A stretch of DNA of 64,000 bases from Paludibacteraceae bacterium (GCA_017391525.1 JAFOYE010000011.1:124001-188000), one strand, 5' to 3'; counted from the first letter of the stretch, positions 11,701 through 17,517 are shown. Numbers and translations are program-made. The notes: generated by a model not told the origin, from the sequence alone.

Positions 11701-12159
11701 GTGTTGTGTGTTGTCGTTATTGTTGGTTGATTGTGATTGGGTCGTTAGTTGTTTTCTGCGTTGTCTAATCCAGATTATCGCTATCATTGCTGCAGCGAAG
11801 AGGAAGAGTGGAGCAGTATCGCCCATTGGCAGAGGCTCACTTGGCGTATCTGCCCATCCAGGAATACCTACATCGTCGTTAGGGTCACTGCTACCGCCCG
11901 AACCGTTGCCAGGATTGAGGTCTGCATAAGGGTGATCACTCGAGAAGGGCTTGTAGATAGTACCTTGATGGATGCCATTGATATTCACAGTGGCAGGTTC
12001 CTTTATCGTTTGGTTGATTCCAAAAGGAGAGGTCGAACGGAATGTGGGAGTTGCGGGAGCGTCGCTAGCGTATGCGGGCGCGCAAAAAAAGAGAAGCAAT
12101 AGCAAACCTAATGCCCAATGGGGTATGTTAATAGAAGATTTGTGTGATAAATTCTTCAT
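5758..12159 (-). CDS. Giant secreted InlB-repeat protein, paralog of the downstream gene
   Basis: 2133 aa. It has the same odd N-terminus as its neighbour: a signal peptide (1-32), a short exported stretch, PLPMGD (109-114), a hydrophobic segment (116-130), basic IRQRRKQ, a polar Gln/Asn-rich linker and a second signal-peptide-like segment from Met154 to about 184. There is no GDPD domain. Five InlB-type repeats with GWY or GFW cores occupy roughly residues 560-1090. A region with carbohydrate-binding-module-like character follows (about 1170-1290, weak). The C-terminal 800 residues match the paralog closely, including MVFGPLQ, MFYWISFPFDV, HNWHLIGV and the tail NVRKLLIDGVLYLQKDG, YDAQGKLVK. 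A Bacteroidetes promoter lies 70 bp upstream. Export and surface display are well supported; ligand and function are unknown. Confidence 0.85.
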   Translation of the reverse strand: MKNLSHKSSINIPHWALGLLLLLFFCAPAYASDAPATPTFRSTSPFGINQTIKEPATVNINGIHQGTIYKPFSSDHPYADLNPGNGSGGSSDPNDDVGIPGWADTPSEPLPMGDTAPLFLFAAAMIAIIWIRQRRKQLTTQSQSTNNNDNTQHMTTRKQTYQSFFQKLFLLLAFVCFVGQVSGQSKNDTTLNKKQNAVTATTKTIYFRPSTVCIDGGYSFTGLDRNNDIAWVRRSSPRCYFIVEKTSGGKQNFHGHTKSNSTEGILPNTTTGITNKAEVSRFIPATLGTDSKFAFYRAYFCKASLAKKDSLQDCIPNSKWWLSTSYNYGIWDDELISVSELGDRNLVAIREGYWAGGSGIYKDYKGYYYGYYLENDAHIYFVNNPNWTLPTFLRSKDIYAYTHNLANIPNTKLWYCKLAKPSASDVESGIAYTQYAFISNQTTKVSTSVKGQVAATAGLEDPYLWKRWPHVTVNDLTPDLAWSSRKAHDFGSLRSGKDYTAVRADMLSGYNLFIPGNTDLIPGGSTAEEAPSKTTYNSWESLNHTQTVTSSGGGSVTISSYKLNNVSNTTSTSSTISSESSTSIQAAYTATVTLTATPASHCKFLGWYDKDWNELSTSLTYTYAAPNEDVIIHAIFGSKKKFRMQIFENKSETSIYDKNDWTDSNQGGTLTFSYTKTNSTTYTETIDDANQHPVTDIYPTKTLTITATPKSGCIFVGFWNNLGYPVTTNPWNMTNPGSNDESVTARFAKIFQQKVYAYTYNAETDVFDAKGTSGGSVTIEYPRITSTNAGCEQARVTTTGEWSDNVLAGNTTMTITASAADGYEFLGWYNTAGEPIDWMNKKGAEVSYTANAAYTIVARFHKPFQQNFIVQTEIGGQYQNSTTGGTATISYNDGTITKDIGSSKLSITDMYQGSMNTLTATPNDGYRFVGWYNGSGALDSSSPTYTYRAEGSRTVHARFARNDVQLVVAVMNYNTEYSDFVEYPHDNNTVTIANGGNTTTVTSSTSAVINYGTQVTLTATPDPHQTEGYDFIGWYQNNQRISTSKTYTFTITDHSAISAHFAPKQCHKVILYHTLGGQYQVKYAREELFNSEGDYYVATSLYNKDTTIFVPYNAKLTVIESTAKPLCGYEYKGYRAIETGGGLQKDGTYIINPGMTNGVKNVPQVFPGFVRTEEQVVYLDLSSPYLRNDWANKDEYFICVRYLATSPTIVDTIQLHQVKDKLYTATIAGDKYSDVTFYYEGTNNEGKFTRISTTPQAIPATRNNCFILNGVYSSTEGWIDGWTKLETENEDYRLIYIEQEVASKTEITRTYEFNEGDRIKKVSSGNKTDIVSLHIYNKVSKDNNGNLTGTALNNPEIILQQWDGTTWVDIERHMVFGPLQTDNTSNIRMPGRKNTVQVVVDKGIDAIKAEKADASKDYGCGVWNFYITQENGNVKLELDKTEKYTGKYYIRTTNADGQYNNFTHPNNVMTPSEYAKKNSDFSHYFIRYVDIYEDGTPTATAGKHPVVKFTIANDHAMFLCKELMINNNRFTDDEYGDDLFVKNVDGAPNLPADATVRFGWDIVTNRLTRAYIANTDFKNNEYLIVEGNEIGDISDEKAYFDEIGDHFYQIDLNAQVPSDAKVKARMNGKYQYFMGTESTTDQLIGGSAQGSYPVRLLYDFKNDRFITICELAGTINGNINLATSVMIMREHNDPPKQLTFANNDASITATPNIPNTGEDQYTKPAYAVMTFLEDKLLDNNVSKYEKMFYWISFPFDVKISDVFGLGEYGKYWIMEEYDGAQRAQSGLAQTNWKYITKKSHVLKQNVGYVLCLNYSQILQDQLFKSHGSGEFGHSKLSLYFPSNSVINPAMLKGGQTVKRTLDQMENNNTAWNHHNWHLIGVPSFATPGFDSKQDDIPFLYQYWHPGDAYAAVTPNDVTFHAMHSFMVQYYGDITWTSVVNTGGSLNKLAAKTDEQADKKVMLRLELQQAGSTLDKTYVQLRNDKGTKGFDMSLDLTKIINAGANIYSIVDNHEMAGNAIPKEETVLPLGVVITAAGSYTFAMPQGTEGMIVELIDYEQGTSTNLLMSDYTITLDKGTFNQRFALRLVPEKVATSVEDITGGSNDDNVRKLLIDGVLYLQKDGTTYDAQGKLVK

Positions 12160-12195
12160 GGTAAATACTAAAATAGGTGTTTTCGATAATAAATT

Positions 12196-12226
12196 AGGTG
12201 TTTTTGTTTAAAAAAACTAAACACCT
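12196..12226. promoter_or_regulatory. Inverted repeat over the predicted transcription start
   Basis: AGGTGTTT (12196-12203) and AAACACCT (12219-12226) form an 8-bp inverted repeat at the expected start point of the giant gene. A further AGGTGTTT occurs near 12174. It could be a repressor operator or a 5' leader hairpin. Confidence 0.35.
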
Positions 12227-12228
12227 TG

Positions 12229-12260
12229 CAAAGTTACACTTTTTTTTTGAACTGAGCAAA
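12229..12260 (-). promoter_or_regulatory. Bacteroidetes promoter for the 2133-aa protein gene
   Basis: Read on the minus strand, TAACTTTG (12229-12236) matches the -7 element TAnnTTTG, and TTTG (12257-12260) lies 20 bp upstream as the -33 element. Confidence 0.7.
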
Positions 12261-12512
12261 TATTTTTTATAAAAATATATAATTAACGCGAAAATAGTTG
12301 AAAAAGTGTTGAGTTATCAACAGGGTGGGGGTAACGGCATACGCTCAAAAGTGTGTCGAACATGAGGTGAACATTGAAAAATATCACTACTGAACACTAA
12401 AAAACAAGGAACGTTTATTAAAAAACAAAAATTATAGATTATTGGAGTATATTAACCAAAATTATTTATACAAACGGCGAATGAGACGAATAGAGCAAAG
12501 AAATATTTGGAA

Positions 12513-12552
12513 GACAATTTACATCAATTAAGACGACAATTATTGACAATTA
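12513..12552. repeat. 40-bp dispersed repeat, copy 1
   Basis: This AT-rich block starts GACAATT, contains CATCAATTAAGACGACAA and ends TTGACAATTA. It matches 16606-16645 at 38 of 40 positions. Both copies are intergenic. Confidence 0.75.
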
Positions 12553-12745
12553 GAGAACAAAATATTGTTTAATTTATGTTAATGTTTAATTCTTGCGTAT
12601 CCCTTCGGTAAGGGTAGCGTAAAGGTTAACAAATAGTCTTGTTAAAAATAGGTGGTTTTAGGACAAAATTTACGTTTGTTTTTAACATTTATTTACATAA
12701 TTAAGTGCTAGCGCAGTTTTTGTTGTACCGTCGGACATCGGCTCT

Positions 12746-12990
12746 CTGGTTTATTTAGCTCCTACGCCTGCGGCGAGAAATCTTATTAAATCTTAATACG
12801 CGTTATCGGTGGTCGTGTCTACCCTGTACGACACTACCCTATAGCCATACGGCTGCTCAACCGCAAGGGTTGCGCCATTCTATGTGTCGCGCTTACTCCT
12901 CAGAGTGGGGACTCCTCGGGCGCAACACTCGGAGTGCGTTCCGTCGCACTCCTTCACGCTGAATCTTAAGTAAATAGCAGGGAGACTGCT
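12746..12990. repeat. Dispersed element, long copy (left of ffh)
   Basis: The left end (12746-12795) matches 14701-14750 at 48 of 50 positions. The right end, from CGCTGAATCTTAAGTAAAT (12957), recurs at 14822. The middle differs in length and sequence between the copies. Several hairpins lie inside. No ORF and no terminal inverted repeats were seen, so it is not a recognisable IS element. Confidence 0.7.
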
Positions 12991-13048
12991 TCACCTTATT
13001 GTACAAATAGATTAAATCTATTATTTTCTTATAAAAAATGCTCGTTTA

Positions 13049-13080
13049 CTTGCGTATGTGCATTTTTTGTTGTACCTTCG
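13049..13080 (+). repeat. Degenerate second copy of the ffh promoter block
   Basis: This 32-bp stretch matches 13328-13359 at 30 positions. The -7 element TACCTTTG of the working copy reads TACCTTCG here, so this copy has lost the key TTTG and is probably inactive. Confidence 0.7.
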
Positions 13081-13182
13081 GACACTGCCTTGGCTTTACT
13101 TCTCACCCACGCATAAAACAACACAAGTAAAGCCAATTCCCTCGTAGCTACGTTCGCAAAATGCAGCCCATACTACAGCGTC

Positions 13183-13323
13183 GCTCGCACTTTTTTTTTG
13201 AAAAATACGGCTTCGCCTTCTGAATATGCCATTCACTCTTCATTCTCATAAGCAAGCTTCTATCGTGAATGTGAATGGCATATTCAATAGATGAATCTAT
13301 TATTTTTCAAAAAAAGTGCGAGC
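13183..13323. repeat. 141-bp inverted repeat directly upstream of ffh
   Basis: Outer arms 13183-13207 and 13301-13323 are complementary except for the length of a T tract (9 versus 7). Inner arms GAATATGCCATTCAC (13222-13236) and GTGAATGGCATATTC (13271-13285) are perfect complements. The right arm abuts the ffh promoter. It looks like a small palindromic insertion or MITE-like unit; no encoded protein. Confidence 0.75.
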
Positions 13324-13328
13324 TTTGC

Positions 13329-13359
13329 TTGCGTATGTGCATTTTTTGTCGTACCTTTG
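13329..13359 (+). promoter_or_regulatory. ffh promoter
   Basis: TTG (13329-13331), a 20-bp spacer and TACCTTTG (13352-13359) fit the Bacteroidetes housekeeping promoter. The start codon follows 23 bp later, giving a short leader. Confidence 0.75.
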
Positions 13360-13382
13360 CACTCAAATTAAAATGGAGAACT

Positions 13383-14690
13383 ATGTTTAGTAATTTATCA
13401 GAAAGATTAGAACGCTCGTTTAAGATCCTCAAAGGTGAAGGTCGTATCACCGAAATCAATATTGCGGAGACCGTCAAAGATATTCGCAAAGCATTGCTGG
13501 AAGCCGATGTTAACTACAAGACTGCCAAGCAGTTTACCGATCAAGTAAAAGCTAAAGCACTCGGACAAAACGTGATGACCGCCGTCCGCCCAGGACAACT
13601 CATGGTCAAGATCACACACGACGAGTTGGCTGCATTGATGGGTGGAGAAGCAGCGGAGATCAACCTCAAAGGTCAACCTGCAGTCATTCTGATGAGTGGT
13701 CTACAAGGTTCCGGTAAAACCACCTTCTCTGCTAAACTGGCTAACTACCTCCAAACAAAAAAGAACAAGAAAGTGATGATGGTGGCCTGCGACGTGTATC
13801 GTCCTGCTGCTATTGAGCAATTGCGTGTTCTGGGTGAGCAAATCAATGCCAAAGTATATACTGGCGAAGGTGAGGCTAACCCTGTAGTGAAAGCACAAAA
13901 AGCCATCCAAGAGGCTCGAGTATATGGTTATGACGTAGTGATCGTCGATACCGCGGGTCGTCTAGCTGTAGATGAGCAGATGATGCAAGAGATAGCAGCT
14001 ATCAAGCAAGCTATCAACCCACAAGAGACCCTGTTCGTGGTAGATGCCATGACCGGTCAAGATGCGGTTAACACGGCTAAAGAGTTTAACGATCGTCTTG
14101 ATTTTGACGGAGTTATCCTCACCAAGCTGGATGGTGATGCACGTGGTGGTGCTGCCCTCAGTATCCGCTCTGTAGTGCAAAAACCAATCAAGTTTATCGG
14201 TACTGGCGAGAAGATGGAGGCACTCGACGTGTTCCACCCAGCTCGTATGGCCGACCGTATCTTGGGTATGGGTGACGTGGTTTCTCTCGTAGAGCGTGCG
14301 CAAGAGCAATACGACGAAGCTGAGGCTCGCCGTATCAGTAAGAAGATTGCTAAGAACCAATTCGACTTCAATGACTTTAAGTCACAACTTGAGCAGATCA
14401 AGAAGATGGGTTCCATGAAAGACCTTATCGGCATGATACCAGGTATGGGCAAGGCGTTGAAGGATGTGGAGGTGAGCGATGATGCGTTCAAGCCAATTGA
14501 GGCCATCATCTCATCTATGACTCCTGAAGAGCGTGCTAACCCATCGTTGTTGAATGGTAGTCGCAAGAATCGTATTGCTAAGGGCTCAGGAACCACCATC
14601 GTGGAGGTGAACCGCTTCCTCAAGCAGTTTGAGCAAACCAGCAAGATGATGAAGAAGATGCAAAGCATGCAAGGCATGCGACGCAGATAA
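13383..14690 (+). CDS. ffh: Signal recognition particle protein Ffh
   Basis: 435 aa. The protein binds SRP RNA and signal sequences of nascent chains and delivers ribosomes to FtsY at the membrane. The start at 13383 (MFSNLSERLERSFK) is chosen over an in-frame ATG at 13275 because Ffh proteins begin this way and because the promoter lies between the two. Domains: N-terminal helical domain (1-85); GTPase G domain with the P-loop GLQGSGKTT, DTAGRL and TKLDGDARGG; then a methionine-rich M domain (from about 300) with GMGDVVSLVE and IPGMGK, ending in a Met-rich tail. Length is normal for Bacteroidetes. It is monocistronic, with repeat elements on both sides. Confidence 0.97.
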   Translation: MFSNLSERLERSFKILKGEGRITEINIAETVKDIRKALLEADVNYKTAKQFTDQVKAKALGQNVMTAVRPGQLMVKITHDELAALMGGEAAEINLKGQPAVILMSGLQGSGKTTFSAKLANYLQTKKNKKVMMVACDVYRPAAIEQLRVLGEQINAKVYTGEGEANPVVKAQKAIQEARVYGYDVVIVDTAGRLAVDEQMMQEIAAIKQAINPQETLFVVDAMTGQDAVNTAKEFNDRLDFDGVILTKLDGDARGGAALSIRSVVQKPIKFIGTGEKMEALDVFHPARMADRILGMGDVVSLVERAQEQYDEAEARRISKKIAKNQFDFNDFKSQLEQIKKMGSMKDLIGMIPGMGKALKDVEVSDDAFKPIEAIISSMTPEERANPSLLNGSRKNRIAKGSGTTIVEVNRFLKQFEQTSKMMKKMQSMQGMRRR

Positions 14691-14700
14691 GACCGCTGTG

Positions 14701-14853
14701 CTGGTTTATTTCGCTCCTACGCCTACGGCGAGAAATCTTATTAAATCTTATTATTCATCGACTCTGATTTTATTACCACCGCTCAGCTCGTTGGCGCTTC
14801 AATCACCACCAACTATGCTATCGCTGAATCTTAAGTAAATGACATAGAGACCG
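14701..14853. repeat. Dispersed element, short copy (right of ffh)
   Basis: The left end (14701-14750) matches 12746-12795 at 48 of 50 positions. The right end (14822-14853) matches 12957-12988 over CGCTGAATCTTAAGTAAAT and more loosely beyond. The middle is unrelated. Together with the long copy it brackets ffh in direct orientation. A mini-hairpin CCGCCTGCGG follows. Confidence 0.7.
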
Positions 14854-14891
14854 CCTGCGGCTGTTTAGAAGTTAAAATGTTCAGAGATGAC

Positions 14892-14922
14892 TCCTGAACC
14901 CCTGAACTCCTGACTCCTGAAC
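14892..14922. repeat. Octamer array TCCTGAAC, about four units
   Basis: Units at 14892, 14900 (CCCTGAAC), 14908 (7 bp, TCCTGAC) and 14915. Intergenic, 34 bp before the next gene. The same octamer family occurs at 27790, 33563, 45261 (reverse orientation) and 50398. Confidence 0.75.
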
Positions 14923-14956
14923 ATATACAAGCGAACGGTCTAAAAATAAAAGAACC

Positions 14957-15286
14957 ATGACTGTCAAAGAAATATTTGAGTTGCGCAAAGAGGGCAGGGT
15001 AGAAGAGGCATACAACGCTATCCTACCAATGTACAAGGTGCATCACGGCAAATACACCAGTTTGGCGATGTTCTGGTGTGCCGTGGATATGATGAATCTC
15101 TTGTTAGGAAAGGCGATTGATAGCAGCGAAGAATCACTTTCAGCCTTAGCGGAAGCCGAAAAGATATACAAGAGCCTGCAACGCCTTGCGCCCAAGATCT
15201 ATGACGAGTTAGGATCTTGTCAACAAGCCCTTCTCAACCTCGGCGAAGCACTTCAATCTACACGAGTAAGAGTGGAAAAAGGATAA
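14957..15286 (+). CDS. Small helical (TPR-like) protein of unknown function
   Basis: 109 aa, no signal peptide. The sequence is almost all helical and amphipathic. Paired helices with small residues at turn positions (EEAYNAILPMYK, SALAEAEKIYKSL, CQQALLNLGEALQ) suggest one or two TPR-like repeats, which usually bind other proteins. I do not recognise a named family. The ATG follows an AT-rich leader after the octamer array. It is 23 bp upstream of the next gene and probably co-transcribed with it, but that neighbour is secreted, so a shared job is not obvious. Confidence 0.65.
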   Translation: MTVKEIFELRKEGRVEEAYNAILPMYKVHHGKYTSLAMFWCAVDMMNLLLGKAIDSSEESLSALAEAEKIYKSLQRLAPKIYDELGSCQQALLNLGEALQSTRVRVEKG

Positions 15287-15309
15287 CAACTTAAATAATT
15301 AACAGAGCA

Positions 15310-15762
15310 ATGAAAAAAGTACTTTCTTTATGTGTGATCTGCCTATTGACACTATCCGCAATGTCACAAAATACAGTATGGGTAGATTTGGATTTACCTA
15401 GTGGTACAAAATGGAAATCCGTAAATGAAAGCGGTTTTTATTCTTATGAGTCAGCAATAGACAATTTTGGAAAGTATGTACCAACCGAGGAACAATGGCA
15501 TGAGTTAAGAACATTCTGTGTATGGACATGGCAGGAGGATGGATATCGAGTAACAGGCAATAATGGCAATTCCATTTTCCTCCCTGCTGCGGGCCGCCGC
15601 TATTGCAATGGCGGTGTGTACTTCGTAGGTTCGGGCGGCACCTATTGGTCGTCCTCTCCTTACGATTCGGACCGCGCGTGGGGCCTCACCTTCGATTCGA
15701 GTGAAGTTTATATGTACTTCATCGATCGCTGCTACGGGCAATCCGTGCGTTTAGTCCAATAA
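15310..15762 (+). CDS. Secreted Fib_succ_major-like (C-type-lectin-fold-like) protein
   Basis: 150 aa with a signal peptide (1-20, cut after SAMSQ). The pattern PSGTKW, then VPTEEQWHEL, LPAAGRR, GTYWSSSPYDSDRAWGL and a final SVRLVQ matches the Fibrobacter succinogenes major paralogous domain, related to DUF1566/FGE-type folds. The middle part usual in that family is short here. The DNA from about 15585 to 15755 is clearly more GC-rich than the first half of the gene, as if the 3' half came from elsewhere. Related folds are variable proteins of diversity-generating retroelements, but no reverse transcriptase or template repeat lies in this window. Exact ligand unknown. Confidence 0.75.
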   Translation: MKKVLSLCVICLLTLSAMSQNTVWVDLDLPSGTKWKSVNESGFYSYESAIDNFGKYVPTEEQWHELRTFCVWTWQEDGYRVTGNNGNSIFLPAAGRRYCNGGVYFVGSGGTYWSSSPYDSDRAWGLTFDSSEVYMYFIDRCYGQSVRLVQ

Positions 15763-15849
15763 TTTATAAATTTCTTATCTCACATTCGTTCGAACGATTA
15801 TTGTGCAAAACGCATTTGCGTTCAGCAAAATTGGAAGGCATAAAAATAT

Positions 15850-15894
15850 ACTCTCTTTTGTCCGCGGCTATGCCGTGGCAAAAGAGAGTTTTTT
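15850..15894. terminator. Strong bidirectional terminator
   Basis: ACTCTCTTTTG (15850-15860) pairs with CAAAAGAGAGT (15879-15889), extended inward by CCGCGGC/GCCGTGG with one wobble. A T tract follows on the plus strand and an A-rich tract precedes it, so it serves both converging genes. Confidence 0.9.
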
Positions 15895-15936
15895 ATATTT
15901 TGGAGTGTAGTAAAGGCTATAATCTATGCTCCTTGC

Positions 15937-16533
15937 TTAGATAGTTGGAGCTAGTTCGTAAATTGTTTCGTAGGTCTTCCAACCTAATTGTTCAGCTGTG
16001 CTGCGGTTGATAAGAATATCGTCCACAAAATGATAGGGCTGTTCGCAGCCTTTTGCCTTCAGTTCGGCATCCACTGCCTGGTAGATACGTGGGTCGGGTT
16101 TGCTCATATGCAAGAGATGAGAAGCAAAGCAATACTCAAACATCGACATATCATAGAGCGAGAGGATATGGTGCCAATGCAAATCGTTGTTGTTGCTCAA
16201 TAGGAACAAACGATGACCTGCATCCTTCCATGATTGAATCAATTGCAAACGCTCCGCTGGTATTCCGCCGTGCATAGCATTCCATGCCGCAATAATCTCC
16301 TCACGGGTAGTTGGACGTTGAGCATGTTGCATGATACCTTCAATAAAAGCATCGGTAGATATATCACCACGTTCATATTGTTCCATAAGGCTATCGGCAG
16401 TACCTTCGCCGTTGGAGGCAAGACCAAGTATTTGCTTCATTGTCGCTTCACCAAGAATATCGGTAAAACGAGCGATACATTCGGGCATATTGTGATTCAT
16501 AATCACGCCACCCATGTCGAGGATGATTGTCAT
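15937..16533 (-). CDS. HAD-superfamily hydrolase (YihX-like, subfamily IA)
   Basis: 198 aa, cytoplasmic. Motif I is ILDMGGVI (Asp6 as nucleophile; the usual second Asp is Gly, as in YihX-type sugar phosphatases). Motif II is LLSNNN, motif III the Lys in SKPDPRIY and motif IV the acidic pair in HFVDD. The helical cap lies between motifs I and II. YihX relatives dephosphorylate sugar phosphates such as glucose-1-phosphate; the substrate here cannot be read from sequence. It is the last gene of the minus-strand run and is separated from yggS by 275 bp of AT-rich, repeat-bearing DNA. Confidence 0.85.
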   Translation of the reverse strand: MTIILDMGGVIMNHNMPECIARFTDILGEATMKQILGLASNGEGTADSLMEQYERGDISTDAFIEGIMQHAQRPTTREEIIAAWNAMHGGIPAERLQLIQSWKDAGHRLFLLSNNNDLHWHHILSLYDMSMFEYCFASHLLHMSKPDPRIYQAVDAELKAKGCEQPYHFVDDILINRSTAEQLGWKTYETIYELAPTI

Positions 16534-16605
16534 GTTTGTTTAGTGTTTAGTGGACGAAAATTATTTTACGAGGTGTTGAGAAAACAATTATCTTGTTTTT
16601 CTAAA

Positions 16606-16645
16606 GACAATTATCATCAATTAAGACGACAATTATTGACAATTA
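16606..16645. repeat. 40-bp dispersed repeat, copy 2
   Basis: Matches 12513-12552 at 38 of 40 positions. It lies in the 275-bp gap between the HAD and yggS genes, which otherwise holds AT-rich DNA and a perfect palindrome TGCAGCGCGCTGCA near 16730. Confidence 0.75.
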
Positions 16646-16808
16646 TTTATAACAAAAATACGGCACGAAGTACCTACAAAAATAATCAAAAATCAAGTGC
16701 TTATCTTTTGTTTTTGCTCAAATGAATGCAGCGCGCTGCATTGGTGAGCAAAACAAAAAGAATAATTAATTGTCTAAGTTGTCTTCTACAAGTGTTCTTT
16801 TCAAAATT

Positions 16809-17471
16809 TTAGTATCCTCTCGACCCGAAGATGGTGGAGCCGATGCGGACCATGGTGCTGCCTTCTTCGATGGCTACGAGGTAGTCGTCGGACATGCCCA
16901 TGCTGATTTGTGGTGCAGAATTGTTCAGGAGTTCAGAATGGTTCAACAGTTGTTTTCCGAGATGTTTAATCTCGCGGAAGCAGCGGCGCCATTCGGCTTC
17001 GTCATCCGTGTTGGTCGCCATGCCCATGAGACCGCAGATTTCGATGTTGTTGAAAGTTGAATGTTGAATGTTTAAAGTCGATAGTTCTTCTGGCGTGAAG
17101 CCCGATTTGGTTTCTTCTTTGGCCACATGCACCTCTAGGAGTACCTTGATGCGGCGGCCTATCTTCTCTGCTTCCTTGTTGATTGTTTCCAACAAGCGTA
17201 CACTATCCACAGAGTGAATCATATGCACGAAGGGTACAATCTGCTTGACCTTGTTGGTTTGCAGATGACCGATAAAGTGCCAACGGATATCCTTGGGTAG
17301 CGCCTCGTACTTAGGTACAAGCTCTTGTACACGACTTTCGCCGAAGTCACGCTCACCACAAGCATATGCCTCCATGATCGCCTCAGCAGGGTGGAACTTG
17401 CTGACACAAATGAGCGTCACATCTCTAGGGATAGTGGTGCGAATGGTTGCTATGTTGGAGGAGATGGACAT
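16809..17471 (-). CDS. YggS/PROSC-family PLP homeostasis protein
   Basis: 220 aa, close to the family norm. A fold type III PLP-binding barrel that buffers pyridoxal phosphate and affects amino acid pools. The PLP lysine is Lys25 in ICVSKFHP. Other family motifs are FGESRVQE, WHFIGHLQTNK, KSGFTPEEL, GLMGM and the C-terminal SMGMSDDY with VRIGSTIFG. The segment TLNIQHSTFN (about 132-141), between the PEEL helix and GLMGM, is encoded by a 28-bp array of four heptamers (17049-17076). A second four-heptamer array lies 4 bp upstream of the start. Confidence 0.93.
   Translation of the reverse strand: MSISSNIATIRTTIPRDVTLICVSKFHPAEAIMEAYACGERDFGESRVQELVPKYEALPKDIRWHFIGHLQTNKVKQIVPFVHMIHSVDSVRLLETINKEAEKIGRRIKVLLEVHVAKEETKSGFTPEELSTLNIQHSTFNNIEICGLMGMATNTDDEAEWRRCFREIKHLGKQLLNHSELLNNSAPQISMGMSDDYLVAIEEGSTMVRIGSTIFGSRGY
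17049..17076. repeat. Heptamer array inside yggS, four units
   Basis: Plus-strand units GTTGAAA, GTTGAAT, GTTGAAT and GTTTAAA run end to end for 28 bp inside the open frame. Loss or gain of one unit would shift the frame. Confidence 0.8.
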
Positions 17472-17475
17472 GAGG

Positions 17476-17503
17476 CTATTGGTTATTGGCTATTGGCTAT
17501 TGG
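17476..17503. repeat. Heptamer array just upstream of the yggS start, four units
   Basis: Units CTATTGG, TTATTGG, CTATTGG and CTATTGG, with a fifth degenerate unit CGATAGG. The array occupies most of the 46-bp gap before yggS and would form its translation-initiation region. Confidence 0.8.
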
Positions 17504-17517
17504 CGATAGGAGGTGGG

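Larger units (their letters stand above)
12261..13328. other. Gene-free, repeat-rich spacer upstream of ffh
   Basis: About 1.1 kb with no plausible coding frame. It is AT-rich up to about 12720, then mixed. It holds a 40-bp dispersed repeat (12513-12552), one copy of an element also found after ffh (12746-12990), a strong hairpin GGAGTGCG/CGCACTCC (12931-12952), a degenerate copy of the ffh promoter (13049-13080) and a large inverted repeat (13183-13323). No RNA gene was recognised, but the structured part 12800-12990 could encode one. Confidence 0.6.

Noticed and set aside
12746..12990. Insertion sequence remnant
   Set aside because: No transposase frame, no terminal inverted repeats and no visible target duplication.
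12800..12990. SRP RNA or another known RNA next to ffh
   Set aside because: The conserved SRP domain IV tetraloop motif was not found, and no other known RNA signature was recognised.
13275..13382. 36-residue N-terminal extension of Ffh from ATG 13275
   Set aside because: It lies upstream of and across the ffh promoter and within the inverted repeat; Ffh homologs start at MFSNLSERL.
14057..14677. 206-aa minus-strand ORF opposite ffh
   Set aside because: Antisense shadow with no domain; ffh motifs explain the region fully.
15310..15762. Complete diversity-generating retroelement
   Set aside because: No reverse transcriptase and no template repeat were seen in the window; only the fold and composition shift remain.
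16725..16745. Palindrome TGCAGCGCGCTGCA as an operator
   Set aside because: Perfect but far from both neighbouring starts, with no second copy seen at a promoter.
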